Of a stretch of DNA of 64,000 nt, positions 38,245 through 46,895 are shown piece by piece. Position 1 is the stretch's first letter. The number at the start of each line of letters is the position of its first letter. This DNA is from Prochlorococcus sp. AG-442-B03. GTDB lineage: Bacteria; Cyanobacteriota; Cyanobacteriia; PCC-6307; Cyanobiaceae. The stretch lies in NCBI GenBank assembly GCA_003212395.1, contig QCPU01000001.1:100354-164353 (forward strand), read 5' to 3'. Both the position numbers and the translations under genes were made by a program. The notes beneath the pieces are model-generated. The model did not search any database, had not been told where the DNA came from, and worked only from the letters and a program-made list of their open reading frames with translations.

Positions 38245-38790
38245 GTGAAAAATTCATTACCAAAAATCTCTGGTCCATGGAAATTAATGCTGCTTGGAGA
38301 TGGAAGTCCAACTAGACATCTACAGCTTTTAACTAATCAAGAGACGAAGATTAAATTAATTTCAATGCAAGTAGATCCTCTATTCATTGAAGAGGGTCCC
38401 AAAGAATTAAATCAATTAAATGGCCCTTTAATTAGAAGACAAGTGTGGATTAAAAACAATAACAAAACCCTAGCATGGGCTGAAAGTTGGTGGAATGCAG
38501 AACAAGTAAATGACAATTTAAAAGCCAAAGAAGAACCAATTTGGAAGAATTTGACACAAGATAGATCAGAATTATTTAGGGAAGTTGATCGAATTGCACT
38601 TGTTAATTCAAATTGGTTAGAAGATCAATTTTGTATTAAAGGCCCATTCTGGTCAAGAAATTATAGATTTTTTCGAAACAAAAAGCCGCTAACAATTATT
38701 AGAGAAGTTTTCAATCCGCATTTAGAAAGTTTATTAGGTTATTCAGGAATTAAGGAATTTACGAAACTATACTCTTCTTCTTCTTCTTGA
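38245..38790 (+). CDS. Chorismate lyase (cyanobacterial UbiC-type), start uncertain
   Basis: This protein resembles the cyanobacterial chorismate pyruvate-lyase family, which makes 4-hydroxybenzoate as the head-group precursor of plastoquinone. Recognisable parts are the SGPWKLMLLGDGSPTRHLQL opening, then IRRQVWIKNNNKTLAWAESWW, the EVDRIALVNSNWLE segment, and a final IIREVFNPHLESLLGY. The GTG at 38245 gives 181 residues. The frame is also open upstream to the mnmG stop at 38161, and the unassigned 27 codons read like protein (NNKLFNSPKILWEEKAS), so the true start may be a rare codon upstream, such as CTG at 38182 or ATT at 38212. The C-terminus is SSSSS from a TCT repeat, and the last 24 bases overlap the convergent gene. 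Confidence 0.75.
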   Translation: MKNSLPKISGPWKLMLLGDGSPTRHLQLLTNQETKIKLISMQVDPLFIEEGPKELNQLNGPLIRRQVWIKNNNKTLAWAESWWNAEQVNDNLKAKEEPIWKNLTQDRSELFREVDRIALVNSNWLEDQFCIKGPFWSRNYRFFRNKKPLTIIREVFNPHLESLLGYSGIKEFTKLYSSSSS

Positions 38791-39333
38791 TCTGGGAAGA
38801 TTTCTTGATTGTGATTTACCTTGTTGGTTTAATTGATCTCTTGATGTATTATTCTCTTTTTCTGAAGCTCTTTGCCATCTTTCCACTTTGAAATCCATTT
38901 CATCTGGCCAATCTTCATCTTTACTATCTTTCCCATAAGGTAATTTTTTTTGCTCAGTTGATTGTAAATTTTTTGATTGCCTTAAAGATATTGCTTCTAA
39001 AGGTCTTTTTGAATGTGGTTTATTAGGTTCATAAGAATTTGGTTCTCTACTAAATGTCTTAATATCGCTGTTATCATCGTAAAAATTCTCATCATTCCAC
39101 TCATCATTATCTTCATCAAAAAATAAATCCACCTTTTCAGATACCCATCTTCCTACTTTTTTAACACTCTTACTTGTTATTCCTTGAAAATCTGAGTTCC
39201 TTCTTTTTCCTGGCCTAGCACCAGATACTCCATCAACAAATTGTCTTCCAGTTTCGAAAATTTTATCAACCTGCTTATCAACCATATTTTTATCAAAACT
39301 ATTTCTAAGATTTCTAATTCTCCTTGAATCCAT
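38767..39333 (-). CDS. Conserved hypothetical protein, charged, Arg-rich C-terminus
   Basis: A 188-residue protein of unknown function with no catalytic motif or membrane segment. The N-terminus (RRIRNLRNSFDKNMVDKQVD) is basic and helical. The middle is acidic (FDEDNDEWNDENFYDDNSD) and the rest is low complexity, ending in PRSRRRRRV. The likely structured part is residues 1-70, including SKSVKKVGRWVSEKVDLFF. A basic tail next to an acidic centre suggests nucleic-acid or ribosome contact, but this is inference. It overlaps the chorismate lyase end by 24 bases. A SprT-like gene lies upstream on the same strand. Confidence 0.65.
   Translation of the reverse strand: MDSRRIRNLRNSFDKNMVDKQVDKIFETGRQFVDGVSGARPGKRRNSDFQGITSKSVKKVGRWVSEKVDLFFDEDNDEWNDENFYDDNSDIKTFSREPNSYEPNKPHSKRPLEAISLRQSKNLQSTEQKKLPYGKDSKDEDWPDEMDFKVERWQRASEKENNTSRDQLNQQGKSQSRNLPRSRRRRRV
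38773..38787. repeat. (TCT)5 trinucleotide repeat shared by two convergent genes
   Basis: Five perfect TCT units lie where chorismate lyase and the minus-strand basic protein overlap. On the plus strand they encode Ser5 at the very end of chorismate lyase; on the minus strand the same bases give the Arg run RRRRR near the end of the other protein. Changes in copy number would alter both C-termini without a frameshift. Confidence 0.8.
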
Positions 39334-39416
39334 AAATTATTATGCTTTTTAAAATATAAATTACATTAAAAAAATAAATAATTCCAAATATAGAAACAAA
39401 AACACATCTTATATTT

Positions 39417-39944
39417 TTAATCAAACAAAATTAAACACTTTTTATTCCATGATCCATTGAAGAAATTTACACAACATTTTTTGCAGGCAATATTCTTTAT
39501 CCTTTTCCTGTAGAAAAATTTCTCACCACAATTTTGGCAAGTTCCTATGTATTTTAATTCTCTTCTTTCAATAGGAAATGAGTGCCTCACAGAAATTTGA
39601 AAATTCTTCTCTTTCTCATTAATTTCATTCATCTTTTCTAAGAAATTTGGACCATGTATTTCATTTTTTTTTAATATCCTATCTACCCATGCATGAATCA
39701 TTTCATGACATAAAGTACTTTTTATTTCACTAGTAGATAATTTACTCAAAATAGGTTTCGATAAGATAATTTCAGAATCTATAAGACCATTAATTCTTTT
39801 TCTTTTATAAAAACCAGCAGTAGTTTTTAATCTATTATCACTCCATCTAACTTTTACTAAAGGTTGATTATTAACCGCTAGAGAATTTTCAAAATATTGG
39901 CTATTAAATTTATGAAATAAAGGTAAAAGAGGAATTACAGGCAT
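39417..39944 (-). CDS. SprT-like zinc metallopeptidase-fold protein
   Basis: SprT/Spartan-like proteins carry a minimal HExxH metallopeptidase core and a C-terminal zinc ribbon; the eukaryotic relatives cleave DNA-protein crosslinks. The motif HEMIHAW is at residues 80-86 (counted from ATG 39944), and the zinc-ribbon cysteines are CQNCG and CKKC at about residues 136-139 and 154-157. A TTG two codons upstream is also in frame. The 175-residue length fits the bacterial family. The function in cyanobacteria is not established. It is divergent from a small membrane protein gene across about 85 bases. Confidence 0.82.
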   Translation of the reverse strand: MPVIPLLPLFHKFNSQYFENSLAVNNQPLVKVRWSDNRLKTTAGFYKRKRINGLIDSEIILSKPILSKLSTSEIKSTLCHEMIHAWVDRILKKNEIHGPNFLEKMNEINEKEKNFQISVRHSFPIERRELKYIGTCQNCGEKFFYRKRIKNIACKKCCVNFFNGSWNKKCLILFD

Positions 39945-40029
39945 TATCAATTAAAATTAGTATTATTTTTACAAAAAAAGCCATCAAAAACGATTTCTTT
40001 TCTTAAAGTAATAAAAAACTCAAATCAAC

Positions 40030-40449
40030 ATGGATGCAACACTAGTTAAAGATATCGGAATTAAAGCATTATTAGTTGGAGGAGCTGTACTAGTTTCTTT
40101 TTGGACATTTAATGCAGTCAAATTAGTTATAAGCGCCAGAGGAATTAATCCATTAGTAAGAAAGTTTTTTGATCAAATAGCTGCTGGCAGAATTGATGCA
40201 GCGTATGGTTTGACTACAAAAACTTATAAAACTCATGTGAAGCGCCAAGACTTTCTTAAATTTTTAGCTAGTTTAAACCTTAATAAATATAGAAATTTAA
40301 AATCAGGAAGGCCTAGAGTACAGGAAGATCAAATCATATTAACTTTAAATTTAAAATCAGAAGATAAACAAGATGAGCTGCCATTAGATTTTACTTTCGC
40401 AAAAACTAACAATGATTGGAAAATAGACAGAATAGCAAAAGCGAATTAA
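40030..40449 (+). CDS. Small single-pass membrane protein, possible NTF2-like/DUF4864 fold
   Basis: A 139-residue protein with one N-terminal membrane segment (about residues 13-34) and a soluble domain of about 100 residues. The soluble part (FFDQIAAGRIDAAYGLTTKTYK, then FLKFLASLNLNKY, ending FTFAKTNNDWKIDRI) has the look of a cystatin/NTF2-like alpha-beta fold such as DUF4864, where a short domain follows a signal anchor. No catalytic residues are evident. The ligase gene starts 9 bases after its stop, so they are probably cotranscribed, but no functional link is evident. Confidence 0.6.
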   Translation: MDATLVKDIGIKALLVGGAVLVSFWTFNAVKLVISARGINPLVRKFFDQIAAGRIDAAYGLTTKTYKTHVKRQDFLKFLASLNLNKYRNLKSGRPRVQEDQIILTLNLKSEDKQDELPLDFTFAKTNNDWKIDRIAKAN

Positions 40450-40458
40450 TAATTTCTT

Positions 40459-41787
40459 GTGAGGCAAAAAGAATTGTTTAAAGAAGAGATAATACATCAA
40501 TTAGAATTACACCCAAGTAGATTAGATAAAGAAAAAATCATCTCAGAAGCAATGGAAGAAGGTCTAGATGATTTTTTTGAGGGAATCCGTATGGCACTTG
40601 ATCCATTGGTAACTTTTGGTGTAAAAATTGTTCCAGAGAAAGAGAATGAAAAAAATCAAAATTTTTTATGGCAAGATTTTAAGGAATTAGCAAATAAGCT
40701 TATTCAAAGAGAACTTACTGGTCACGCTGCTCGCAATGCAATTATTACAGCTATGGAATCTGCTAGAAAAGAAGAGTGGAATGGATTTTATAGACGAGTT
40801 TTAATTAAAGATCTTAGATGTGGCGTATCTGAAAAAACTATCAACAAGATAGCTAAAAAATTTCCCAAATATGCGATTCCTATTTTTTCTTGTCCTTTAG
40901 CTCATGACAGTGCAAATCATGAAAAAAAAATGATAGGAAAAAAGCAAATTGAAATCAAATTAGATGGTGTGCGCGTCTTAACTATTATTAGACAAAATAA
41001 AGTAGAAATGTTTTCTCGTAATGGGAAACAATTCCATAATTTTGGTCATATTATCTCAGAAATAGAAAAAGTCTTAAAAGAAGATCCTGCATCGCATGAC
41101 TTAGTCTTAGATGGTGAAGTAATGAGCGCTAACTTTCAGGATTTAATGAAACAGGTTCATAGAAAAGATGGTAAACAAACAAAAGACGCAGTTCTACACC
41201 TATTTGACTTATGTCCCCTTGAAAACTTCCAAAAAGGGAGATGGAACACTAGTCAAACAGCAAGAAGTTTATTAGTAAAAGAATGGGTAGCAAAAAATTC
41301 TATACTTCTTAGACATATAAAAACACTTGAATGGGAAAATGTAGATCTCGACACCATTGAGGGACAAAAAAGATTTGTAGAGCTGAATAAATCAGCCGTG
41401 GAAGGTGGATATGAAGGAGTAATGATTAAAGATCCTGATGCTATATATGAATGTAAAAGAACACATAGTTGGTTAAAAGCAAAACCTTTCATTGAAGTCA
41501 CTTTAAAGGTTGTATCGGTTGAGGAAGGCACAGGTCGCAATAAAGGAAGACTAGGAGCCTTCCTGGTAGAAGGAGAGGATGATGGGCATAAATACAGTCT
41601 TAGTTGTGGAAGCGGATTTAGTGATATCCAACGTGAAGAATATTGGTCAAAACGGAATCAACTTATTGGTCAACTTGTAGAAATCAGAGCTGACGCTAAA
41701 ACTAAATCCAAGGATGCAGTGGCTTTTAGTCTTAGGTTTCCTAGATTCAAATGCTTTAGAGGATTTAAAGCTGGAGAAAAAGTTTAA
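40459..41787 (+). CDS. ATP-dependent DNA ligase, T4/T7-like
   Basis: An ATP-dependent nick-joining enzyme. The adenylylated lysine is Lys167 in IKLDGVR (166-172). The other nucleotidyltransferase motifs are present in order: FSRNGK (185-190), VLDGEVM (217-222), EGVMIKD (319-325) and WLKAKP (338-343). An OB-fold domain follows (GAFLVEGEDDG, CGSGFSDIQREEYW, RFPRFKCFRG). An N-terminal helical domain of about 150 residues precedes the catalytic core. This three-part layout is that of bacteriophage-type ligases, not the short periplasmic LigE type. Bacteria normally replicate with NAD-dependent LigA, which must be elsewhere. The start is GTG at 40459. Phage acquisition is plausible but inferred. 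Confidence 0.92.
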   Translation: MRQKELFKEEIIHQLELHPSRLDKEKIISEAMEEGLDDFFEGIRMALDPLVTFGVKIVPEKENEKNQNFLWQDFKELANKLIQRELTGHAARNAIITAMESARKEEWNGFYRRVLIKDLRCGVSEKTINKIAKKFPKYAIPIFSCPLAHDSANHEKKMIGKKQIEIKLDGVRVLTIIRQNKVEMFSRNGKQFHNFGHIISEIEKVLKEDPASHDLVLDGEVMSANFQDLMKQVHRKDGKQTKDAVLHLFDLCPLENFQKGRWNTSQTARSLLVKEWVAKNSILLRHIKTLEWENVDLDTIEGQKRFVELNKSAVEGGYEGVMIKDPDAIYECKRTHSWLKAKPFIEVTLKVVSVEEGTGRNKGRLGAFLVEGEDDGHKYSLSCGSGFSDIQREEYWSKRNQLIGQLVEIRADAKTKSKDAVAFSLRFPRFKCFRGFKAGEKV

Positions 41788-41904
41788 ATTTTAAAAAATA
41801 ACATTTAACAAAGTAGTCAATAAAAAATGTGGTTTTTAAATAAAAAAACTAAAATTCTTGGCTATAAAATATAAGAATAATTATCAGGACTTTTTGAGAG
41901 ACTT

Positions 41905-42057
41905 ATGACGAAGAAAACAGTTTTCAACTTCATAAAAACACCTTGTGGACAGGCAAAATATATCGAATTAGAAGCCAATAAAACTTTACTAGGTAAATTT
42001 AGACTTTTGTGGTTTATCTTAATTGCATCTATTAGAGATTGGAATATTAAAGAGTAA
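41905..42057 (+). CDS. Small ORF, 50 aa, unknown
   Basis: An ATG at 41905 opens a 50-codon frame closed by TAA at 42055. The translation begins MTKKTVFNFIKTPCGQAKYI and ends RDWNIKE, with a hydrophobic stretch LLWFILIASI near residues 34-43 that could be a short membrane or amphipathic helix. It fills an otherwise empty 274-base gap between the ligase and the convergent VTT gene, and its stop is 4 bases from that gene's stop. This is the tight packing seen at other convergent gene ends here, which supports it being a real gene. An AT-rich promoter-like stretch lies at 41858-41882. Function is unknown. Confidence 0.5.
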   Translation: MTKKTVFNFIKTPCGQAKYIELEANKTLLGKFRLLWFILIASIRDWNIKE

Positions 42058-42061
42058 ATTC

Positions 42062-42658
42062 TTAGGAGTTTTCAAAATATTCTCTGGAGTATTTAGCTGA
42101 GAAATATACAACTAAAAAAGTGGAAATAATTCCAACGATAGTAATATATAAATTATTTTGTGATTGGACATTTTTTAACTCCTGGATACTTTTTGCCAAA
42201 CTACCAATTGAGCAATAAAGAAAAGTTCCTGGAATTATTCCAAGGAGACCAAGAGCGAAATCTCTAAATTTAACATTATTCAAACCATAAAAATAATTAA
42301 GAATACTGAAGGGAAATATCGGGGATAATCTCGCTAAAAAAATTAATTTAAGTCCACCTTTTTCTACTACTTTTTCCATAACACTTAATTTGGGATAACG
42401 GCTAAAAAGATTTTTTAGCTTTTTTGCAAAAATACTTTTTGATACAAAAAAAGCAACTGATGCTCCTATGGAAGCGGAAATGAAAACGATAATTGATCCT
42501 AAATATGAGCCATATAAAAAACCTGATAATAAAGATAACCAAGAAGCTGGAAGTATTAATAAAACAATTAAAATATAAATGCAAACAAACGAAAAGATCC
42601 CTATTCCAGTATTAAAAAAAAAAGAAAAATTATAAATATTTTCAAAAAATATATTCAT
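42062..42658 (-). CDS. TVP38/TMEM64-family (VTT domain) membrane protein
   Basis: A polytopic inner-membrane protein of the VTT/DedA-like superfamily, whose members affect membrane lipid handling and envelope homeostasis. The conserved core is visible: LPASWLSLLSGFLYG, ISASIGASVAFFVSKS, then ARLSPIFPFSILNYFYGL and LGIIPGTFLYCSIG, with about five membrane segments over 198 residues. The ATG at 42658 is preferred; a TTG two codons upstream would overlap the valS stop as TTGA. The substrate is unknown. It is downstream of valS on the same strand with almost no gap. Confidence 0.85.
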   Translation of the reverse strand: MNIFFENIYNFSFFFNTGIGIFSFVCIYILIVLLILPASWLSLLSGFLYGSYLGSIIVFISASIGASVAFFVSKSIFAKKLKNLFSRYPKLSVMEKVVEKGGLKLIFLARLSPIFPFSILNYFYGLNNVKFRDFALGLLGIIPGTFLYCSIGSLAKSIQELKNVQSQNNLYITIVGIISTFLVVYFSAKYSREYFENS

Positions 42659-42660
42659 TC

Positions 42661-45417
42661 TCAATTCAAAAGTTCTAGTTTTTTAGTAATTCTCTCCATT
42701 TGTACCGAACCCTCATTTAATTTAAATCTGCATTCATCAACAACATCTTTTGGAGCTTTATCAATAAAATTTTTATTAGATAATCTCTTATTTAAATTTT
42801 CTAATTCAATAGTCACCTTTTTTAAATCCTTGGTTAACCTTTCCTTCAATGCATCTATATTTACAAAATCCTGAAAAGGTAAGTAAACCTCTAAATCACT
42901 AATTATCCCTGAAAAAGATTTAGCAAAATCTTTTTTATCAACAGCATTAGTTTTAAAAATAAATACTTCAGAAGATTTAGTTAAGTTTTGAATATCGTCA
43001 ACTAAAGTTTTTAAAAAATCAATCAATTCATCATTATCTGAAATTAAATATACAGGAGCTTTTTCTGATGGTTTAAGACCTAATTCAGCTCTCAGATTTC
43101 TAATCAGCCTAATAATTTCAAAGAGTTGCTGAAAGGAATTATCAAGCTTATTATCAACAAATTGATTTTCATGAATTGGCCATTTTTGAAGAGATAATAA
43201 TGCATTATCTGGTTTTAGTTGCAGTACATGCCAAAGTTCCTCAGTAATGTGCGGCATAAAAGGATGAATCATTACCAAAATATCATTGAGCACTTTTATT
43301 AAAACTTTTTCAGATATTTGTCTATTTTTAGTCTCTTTATTATTAAACCTTTGTTTAGCAAATTCTACATACCAGTCACAAAAATCATTCCATGCAAATT
43401 CATATAGAAGTTTCGCAGATTCTCCCAATTTATATTCTTTCAACAAAGCAGCGACTTTTATATTTACCTGATTCAATTTCGATAAAATCCACTTATCACA
43501 TAACTCTAAAGAAATTTCATCACTCTCATTAAGCGAATAATTATTTTTAGAAGTTTTATTAATTAACACAAATTTAGTTGCATTCCATAATTTATTAGCA
43601 AAATTTCTTGAAGCTTCAACAGTTGAAGATGTATCTTTTTTCCTATCAAAATCAAGCCGAATATCTTGTCCAGCGCCTGCAACTTCTCGAATTAAAGCAA
43701 ATCGCAGAGCATCAGAACCATATTTATCAATTAATAGTATGGGATCAATACCATTACCTGAACTTTTACTCATTTTTTTATTGTTTTCATCTCGAACTAG
43801 ACCATGAATATAAACATCCTTAAAAGGAATATTATTCGTAAAAGTATTCCCCATCATTGTCATTCTGGCCACCCAGAAAAAAATAATATCGAAACCAGTA
43901 ACAAGAACATTATTTGGATACCATTTTTTAAAATCCGGATCATTTGTATTTGGCCAACCAAGAGTTGAGAAAGGCCATAAACCACTTGAAAACCATGTAT
44001 CCAAAACATCTTTATCACGAACCAATTTAATATTTAATCCAAATTTTTTATTAGCTTCGATTAAGGCATCTTCTTCATTTCTTGCAACGATATATGGAGT
44101 ATTTTGTTCTATTGAGTCTTGAGAGTCATCTAAAACATACCATGCTGGTATTTGATGTCCCCACCACAATTGCCGACTGATACACCAATCATTAATATTC
44201 TCTAACCAATCCTTATAAACTTTCTCCCAGCGTGGAGGAATAAACGATGGTTTTTTAGAATCAATTTCATTAAGACATCCTTGTGATATATCATCCATTT
44301 TCAAAAACCATTGTGTTGACAATAAAGGTTCAATTGGCACCTTACCTCTATCAGAAAAAGGAACAGTATGTTTATAATCCTCTATCTTTGTCAAAAGGCC
44401 TAAGTTATCCAATTCTTTGATAATTTTCTTTCTAGCCTCATATCTATCTAAATTTTGAAAAATACCTGCATTAATATTTAAAGTTCCATCTTTGTTCATT
44501 ACATTAATCTGTTTTAAATTATGCCTTTTTCCTATTGCAAAATCATTTGGATCATGGGCTGGAGTAACCTTCACACAACCCGTACCAAAATCTTTATCAA
44601 CATGTGAATCAGCGATAATAGGTATTTCTCTGTCAACGAAAGGGACTTTTACTTTGACACCAATAAATTCTTTATATCTATCATCATCAGGATTAACTGC
44701 CACAGCAGTATCACCCAAAAGAGTTTCTGGTCTTGTTGTTGCAACTTCTAAGTACTTATCTAACTGTTCACCACTTTCAGAAATTAAAGGGTATTTAAAA
44801 TGCCATAAATGACCATTTACTTCTTGCATTTCAACTTCAAGATCACTTACGGCAGATTGAGATTCAGGGCACCAATTAACCAAATATTCGCCTCTATAAA
44901 TTAAATTCTTTTTATAGAGAATATTAAAAGCCTCAATAACTGCTTCATTTAATTTTTGATCAAGCGTAAATCTTTCTCTAGTCCAGTCAACTGAATATCC
45001 TATCCTTTTTAATTGAGAAACTATTGTTCCACCACTTTGCTCTTTCCAGTTCCATGCTCTTTTAAGAAATTCATCTCTTCCAATATCCTCGCTTGTTTGG
45101 CCTTCACTTTTTAATTGTTTTTCGAGAATAGTTTGAACAGCTATTGAAGCATGATCAGTTCCTGGTAAACACAAAACATTCTTACCTAAAAGTCTTTGAA
45201 AACGTACTACAACATCTATCAAAGCCGTATTAAATGCATGCCCCATATGCAAAGATCCAGTTACATTTGGTGGAGGAATAACAACACAAAAAGGCACTCC
45301 ATCATCATCAGGTTTAGGACTAAACGCCTTTAGACTTTCCCATTTTTCTTGCCACTTTTTCTCTACTTCAAAAGGTGAATAATTCTCTAAAGATAATTGA
45401 TCATTCATCTCTTTCAT
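42661..45417 (-). CDS. valS: Valyl-tRNA synthetase
   Basis: ValS charges tRNA-Val and edits misactivated threonine. The class I signatures are GSLHMGHAFN (the HIGH motif) and KKMSKSSGNG (KMSKS). An editing domain lies between them (TTRPETLLGDTAVAVNP), and the C-terminal coiled coil typical of ValS is visible in the last 70 residues. The ATG at 45417 is used; another ATG at 45408 and a TTG at 45423 are in frame. The length of about 918 residues is normal. A tRNA-Val(UAC) gene lies about 450 bases upstream on the same strand, which is a coincidence of substrate and enzyme worth noting only as position. Confidence 0.97.
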   Translation of the reverse strand: MKEMNDQLSLENYSPFEVEKKWQEKWESLKAFSPKPDDDGVPFCVVIPPPNVTGSLHMGHAFNTALIDVVVRFQRLLGKNVLCLPGTDHASIAVQTILEKQLKSEGQTSEDIGRDEFLKRAWNWKEQSGGTIVSQLKRIGYSVDWTRERFTLDQKLNEAVIEAFNILYKKNLIYRGEYLVNWCPESQSAVSDLEVEMQEVNGHLWHFKYPLISESGEQLDKYLEVATTRPETLLGDTAVAVNPDDDRYKEFIGVKVKVPFVDREIPIIADSHVDKDFGTGCVKVTPAHDPNDFAIGKRHNLKQINVMNKDGTLNINAGIFQNLDRYEARKKIIKELDNLGLLTKIEDYKHTVPFSDRGKVPIEPLLSTQWFLKMDDISQGCLNEIDSKKPSFIPPRWEKVYKDWLENINDWCISRQLWWGHQIPAWYVLDDSQDSIEQNTPYIVARNEEDALIEANKKFGLNIKLVRDKDVLDTWFSSGLWPFSTLGWPNTNDPDFKKWYPNNVLVTGFDIIFFWVARMTMMGNTFTNNIPFKDVYIHGLVRDENNKKMSKSSGNGIDPILLIDKYGSDALRFALIREVAGAGQDIRLDFDRKKDTSSTVEASRNFANKLWNATKFVLINKTSKNNYSLNESDEISLELCDKWILSKLNQVNIKVAALLKEYKLGESAKLLYEFAWNDFCDWYVEFAKQRFNNKETKNRQISEKVLIKVLNDILVMIHPFMPHITEELWHVLQLKPDNALLSLQKWPIHENQFVDNKLDNSFQQLFEIIRLIRNLRAELGLKPSEKAPVYLISDNDELIDFLKTLVDDIQNLTKSSEVFIFKTNAVDKKDFAKSFSGIISDLEVYLPFQDFVNIDALKERLTKDLKKVTIELENLNKRLSNKNFIDKAPKDVVDECRFKLNEGSVQMERITKKLELLN

Positions 45418-45513
45418 GTGCAAATTTTATTTCAATAAACTTTTTTTTATTTTATCTTGAGAGCAGCCAATTAATGAAAATAATATTAGTTTGCAAAAAA
45501 AGACACATCGATA

Positions 45514-45855
45514 TTACAAAAGTTTGAAGCCAGAACCACAGGAACAACGTTTTGCATTTTTTGGTGTTGAAATAAGAAATCCACCACCGCTCAAATCACC
45601 GTAATAATCTAATTTTAAATCTTTCAGTAAATTAAACTTTTTTAAATCCGCGTATAAAGTTACTCCTTCAGTTCTTGAAATAGGGGATCCATTACATATA
45701 CCCGGCCTTAATTTAATATGCATCCATCCTTCAGAACAATTTTTATCCTCTACCAAATCAATCGACATTTCTCCTGGAGAACCTCCAAAAGAAGCTTGCC
45801 TAGATAGTTCTGAAGCAGCGCTTTGACTGATTGAAAGATTGACTATCTCAGTCAT
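45514..45855 (-). CDS. HesB/IscA/SufA-family iron-sulfur assembly protein
   Basis: A-type carrier proteins deliver iron-sulfur clusters to targets. The 113-residue protein has the three conserved cysteines: one in PGICNGS and a C-terminal pair in KRCSCGSGF (C-x-C). The framework segments ISQSAASELSRQ and DYYGDLSGGGFLISTPKNA also fit the family. The start is the ATG at 45855, because a longer in-frame extension would run into the tRNA-Val gene. The gene is 15 bases downstream of that tRNA, so it may be transcribed with it. Confidence 0.85.
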   Translation of the reverse strand: MTEIVNLSISQSAASELSRQASFGGSPGEMSIDLVEDKNCSEGWMHIKLRPGICNGSPISRTEGVTLYADLKKFNLLKDLKLDYYGDLSGGGFLISTPKNAKRCSCGSGFKLL

Positions 45856-45870
45856 TAGAAAAATAATAGA

Positions 45871-45942
<72 letters not shown>

Positions 45943-45954
45943 TTATGATAAATC

Positions 45955-45960
45955 ATTCTA
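45955..45960 (-). promoter_or_regulatory. Candidate -10 element for tRNA-Val
   Basis: On the minus strand TAGAAT lies at 45960..45955, placing a transcript start about 6 bases before the mature tRNA end. No clear -35 box is seen. The position is right for a tRNA promoter, but the match is in an AT-rich region. Confidence 0.3.
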
Positions 45961-46040
45961 ATAGATGAAGTTGAAAAATTTATACTAAGTATTTAAATAT
46001 TTCATGATTGAGGCAAAATTTAATTAATAAAATATATCCT

Positions 46041-46895
46041 ATGTCCTCAAACAATAGATATAAATTGGAAAACAATTCCGATTTAGAGACTATAAATAGT
46101 TTTAAAATCTTAATATCTAATATCAAAGCATTAAAAGATAAAACTTGGGGCTGCCCATGGCAGAAAATACAATCTCATATATCGTTAATCCCATTTTTGC
46201 ATGAAGAAAGTAATGAATTTATAGATGCGATATATGAAAAAAATGCAGATAACATATGTGAGGAGTTAGGTGATCTTTTATTACAAGTAATGCTTCATGC
46301 TGAAATCGGTTACGAAGAAAAAGAATTTGCACTAAATGATGTCATAAAAAATCTAAATAAGAAAATTATTAATAGACATCCATATATTTTTAATAAAAAA
46401 GAAAAAGTATCATTAAAAAAATCAGAACAGATTTGGGAAAATATAAAAAATTTAGAAAAAGAAGCACCTCATATGAAATCTTCGATTAGTAAAAATTTAA
46501 ATTTGAAAATTAAAAATTTACCTCCAACGATTGGTACAGATAAAATCACAAATGTTGTTAAAGAACATGGTTTCAAGTGGGAAAGTACTGATGAGATTTT
46601 TAAAAAGTTAGAAGAAGAAATAAATGAATTAAAAGAAGCAATTAAATCCAAAAATGATCCAGATATAAAAAATGAATTTGGGGATATTTACTTTACCCTT
46701 CTGAATCTCTCAAACTTTTTAAAAATAAATCCTGATTCAGCTCTTCAAAAAACTAATATAAAATTTTTAGACAGATTTTCAATCGTCGAAGAGCATGCAG
46801 GAGATAATATTAAAAAACAAACTCCGAAAGATTTTCAACGGCTTTGGCAAATAGCCAAGCAAAAACTGGAGGGAAAAATTACTAAAAGCAAATGA
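46041..46895 (+). CDS. mazG: Nucleoside triphosphate pyrophosphohydrolase MazG
   Basis: MazG hydrolyses NTPs to NMPs plus pyrophosphate and clears abnormal nucleotides or tempers ppGpp signalling. The 284-residue protein has the two-domain layout: the first domain begins with the family signature WGCPWQKIQSH and continues with EESNEFIDAI and EELGDLLLQVMLHAE, and the second with GFKWESTDEIFKKLEEEINEL and NEFGDIYFTLLNL (EExxD-type metal sites). The ATG at 46041 is preferred to an upstream in-frame TTG at 46008. Its stop overlaps the speE start as ATGA. Confidence 0.93.
   Translation: MSSNNRYKLENNSDLETINSFKILISNIKALKDKTWGCPWQKIQSHISLIPFLHEESNEFIDAIYEKNADNICEELGDLLLQVMLHAEIGYEEKEFALNDVIKNLNKKIINRHPYIFNKKEKVSLKKSEQIWENIKNLEKEAPHMKSSISKNLNLKIKNLPPTIGTDKITNVVKEHGFKWESTDEIFKKLEEEINELKEAIKSKNDPDIKNEFGDIYFTLLNLSNFLKINPDSALQKTNIKFLDRFSIVEEHAGDNIKKQTPKDFQRLWQIAKQKLEGKITKSK

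Noticed and set aside
41828..41875. 15-codon ORF before the 50-aa small ORF
   Set aside because: Too short, no supporting context; treated as random in AT-rich sequence.
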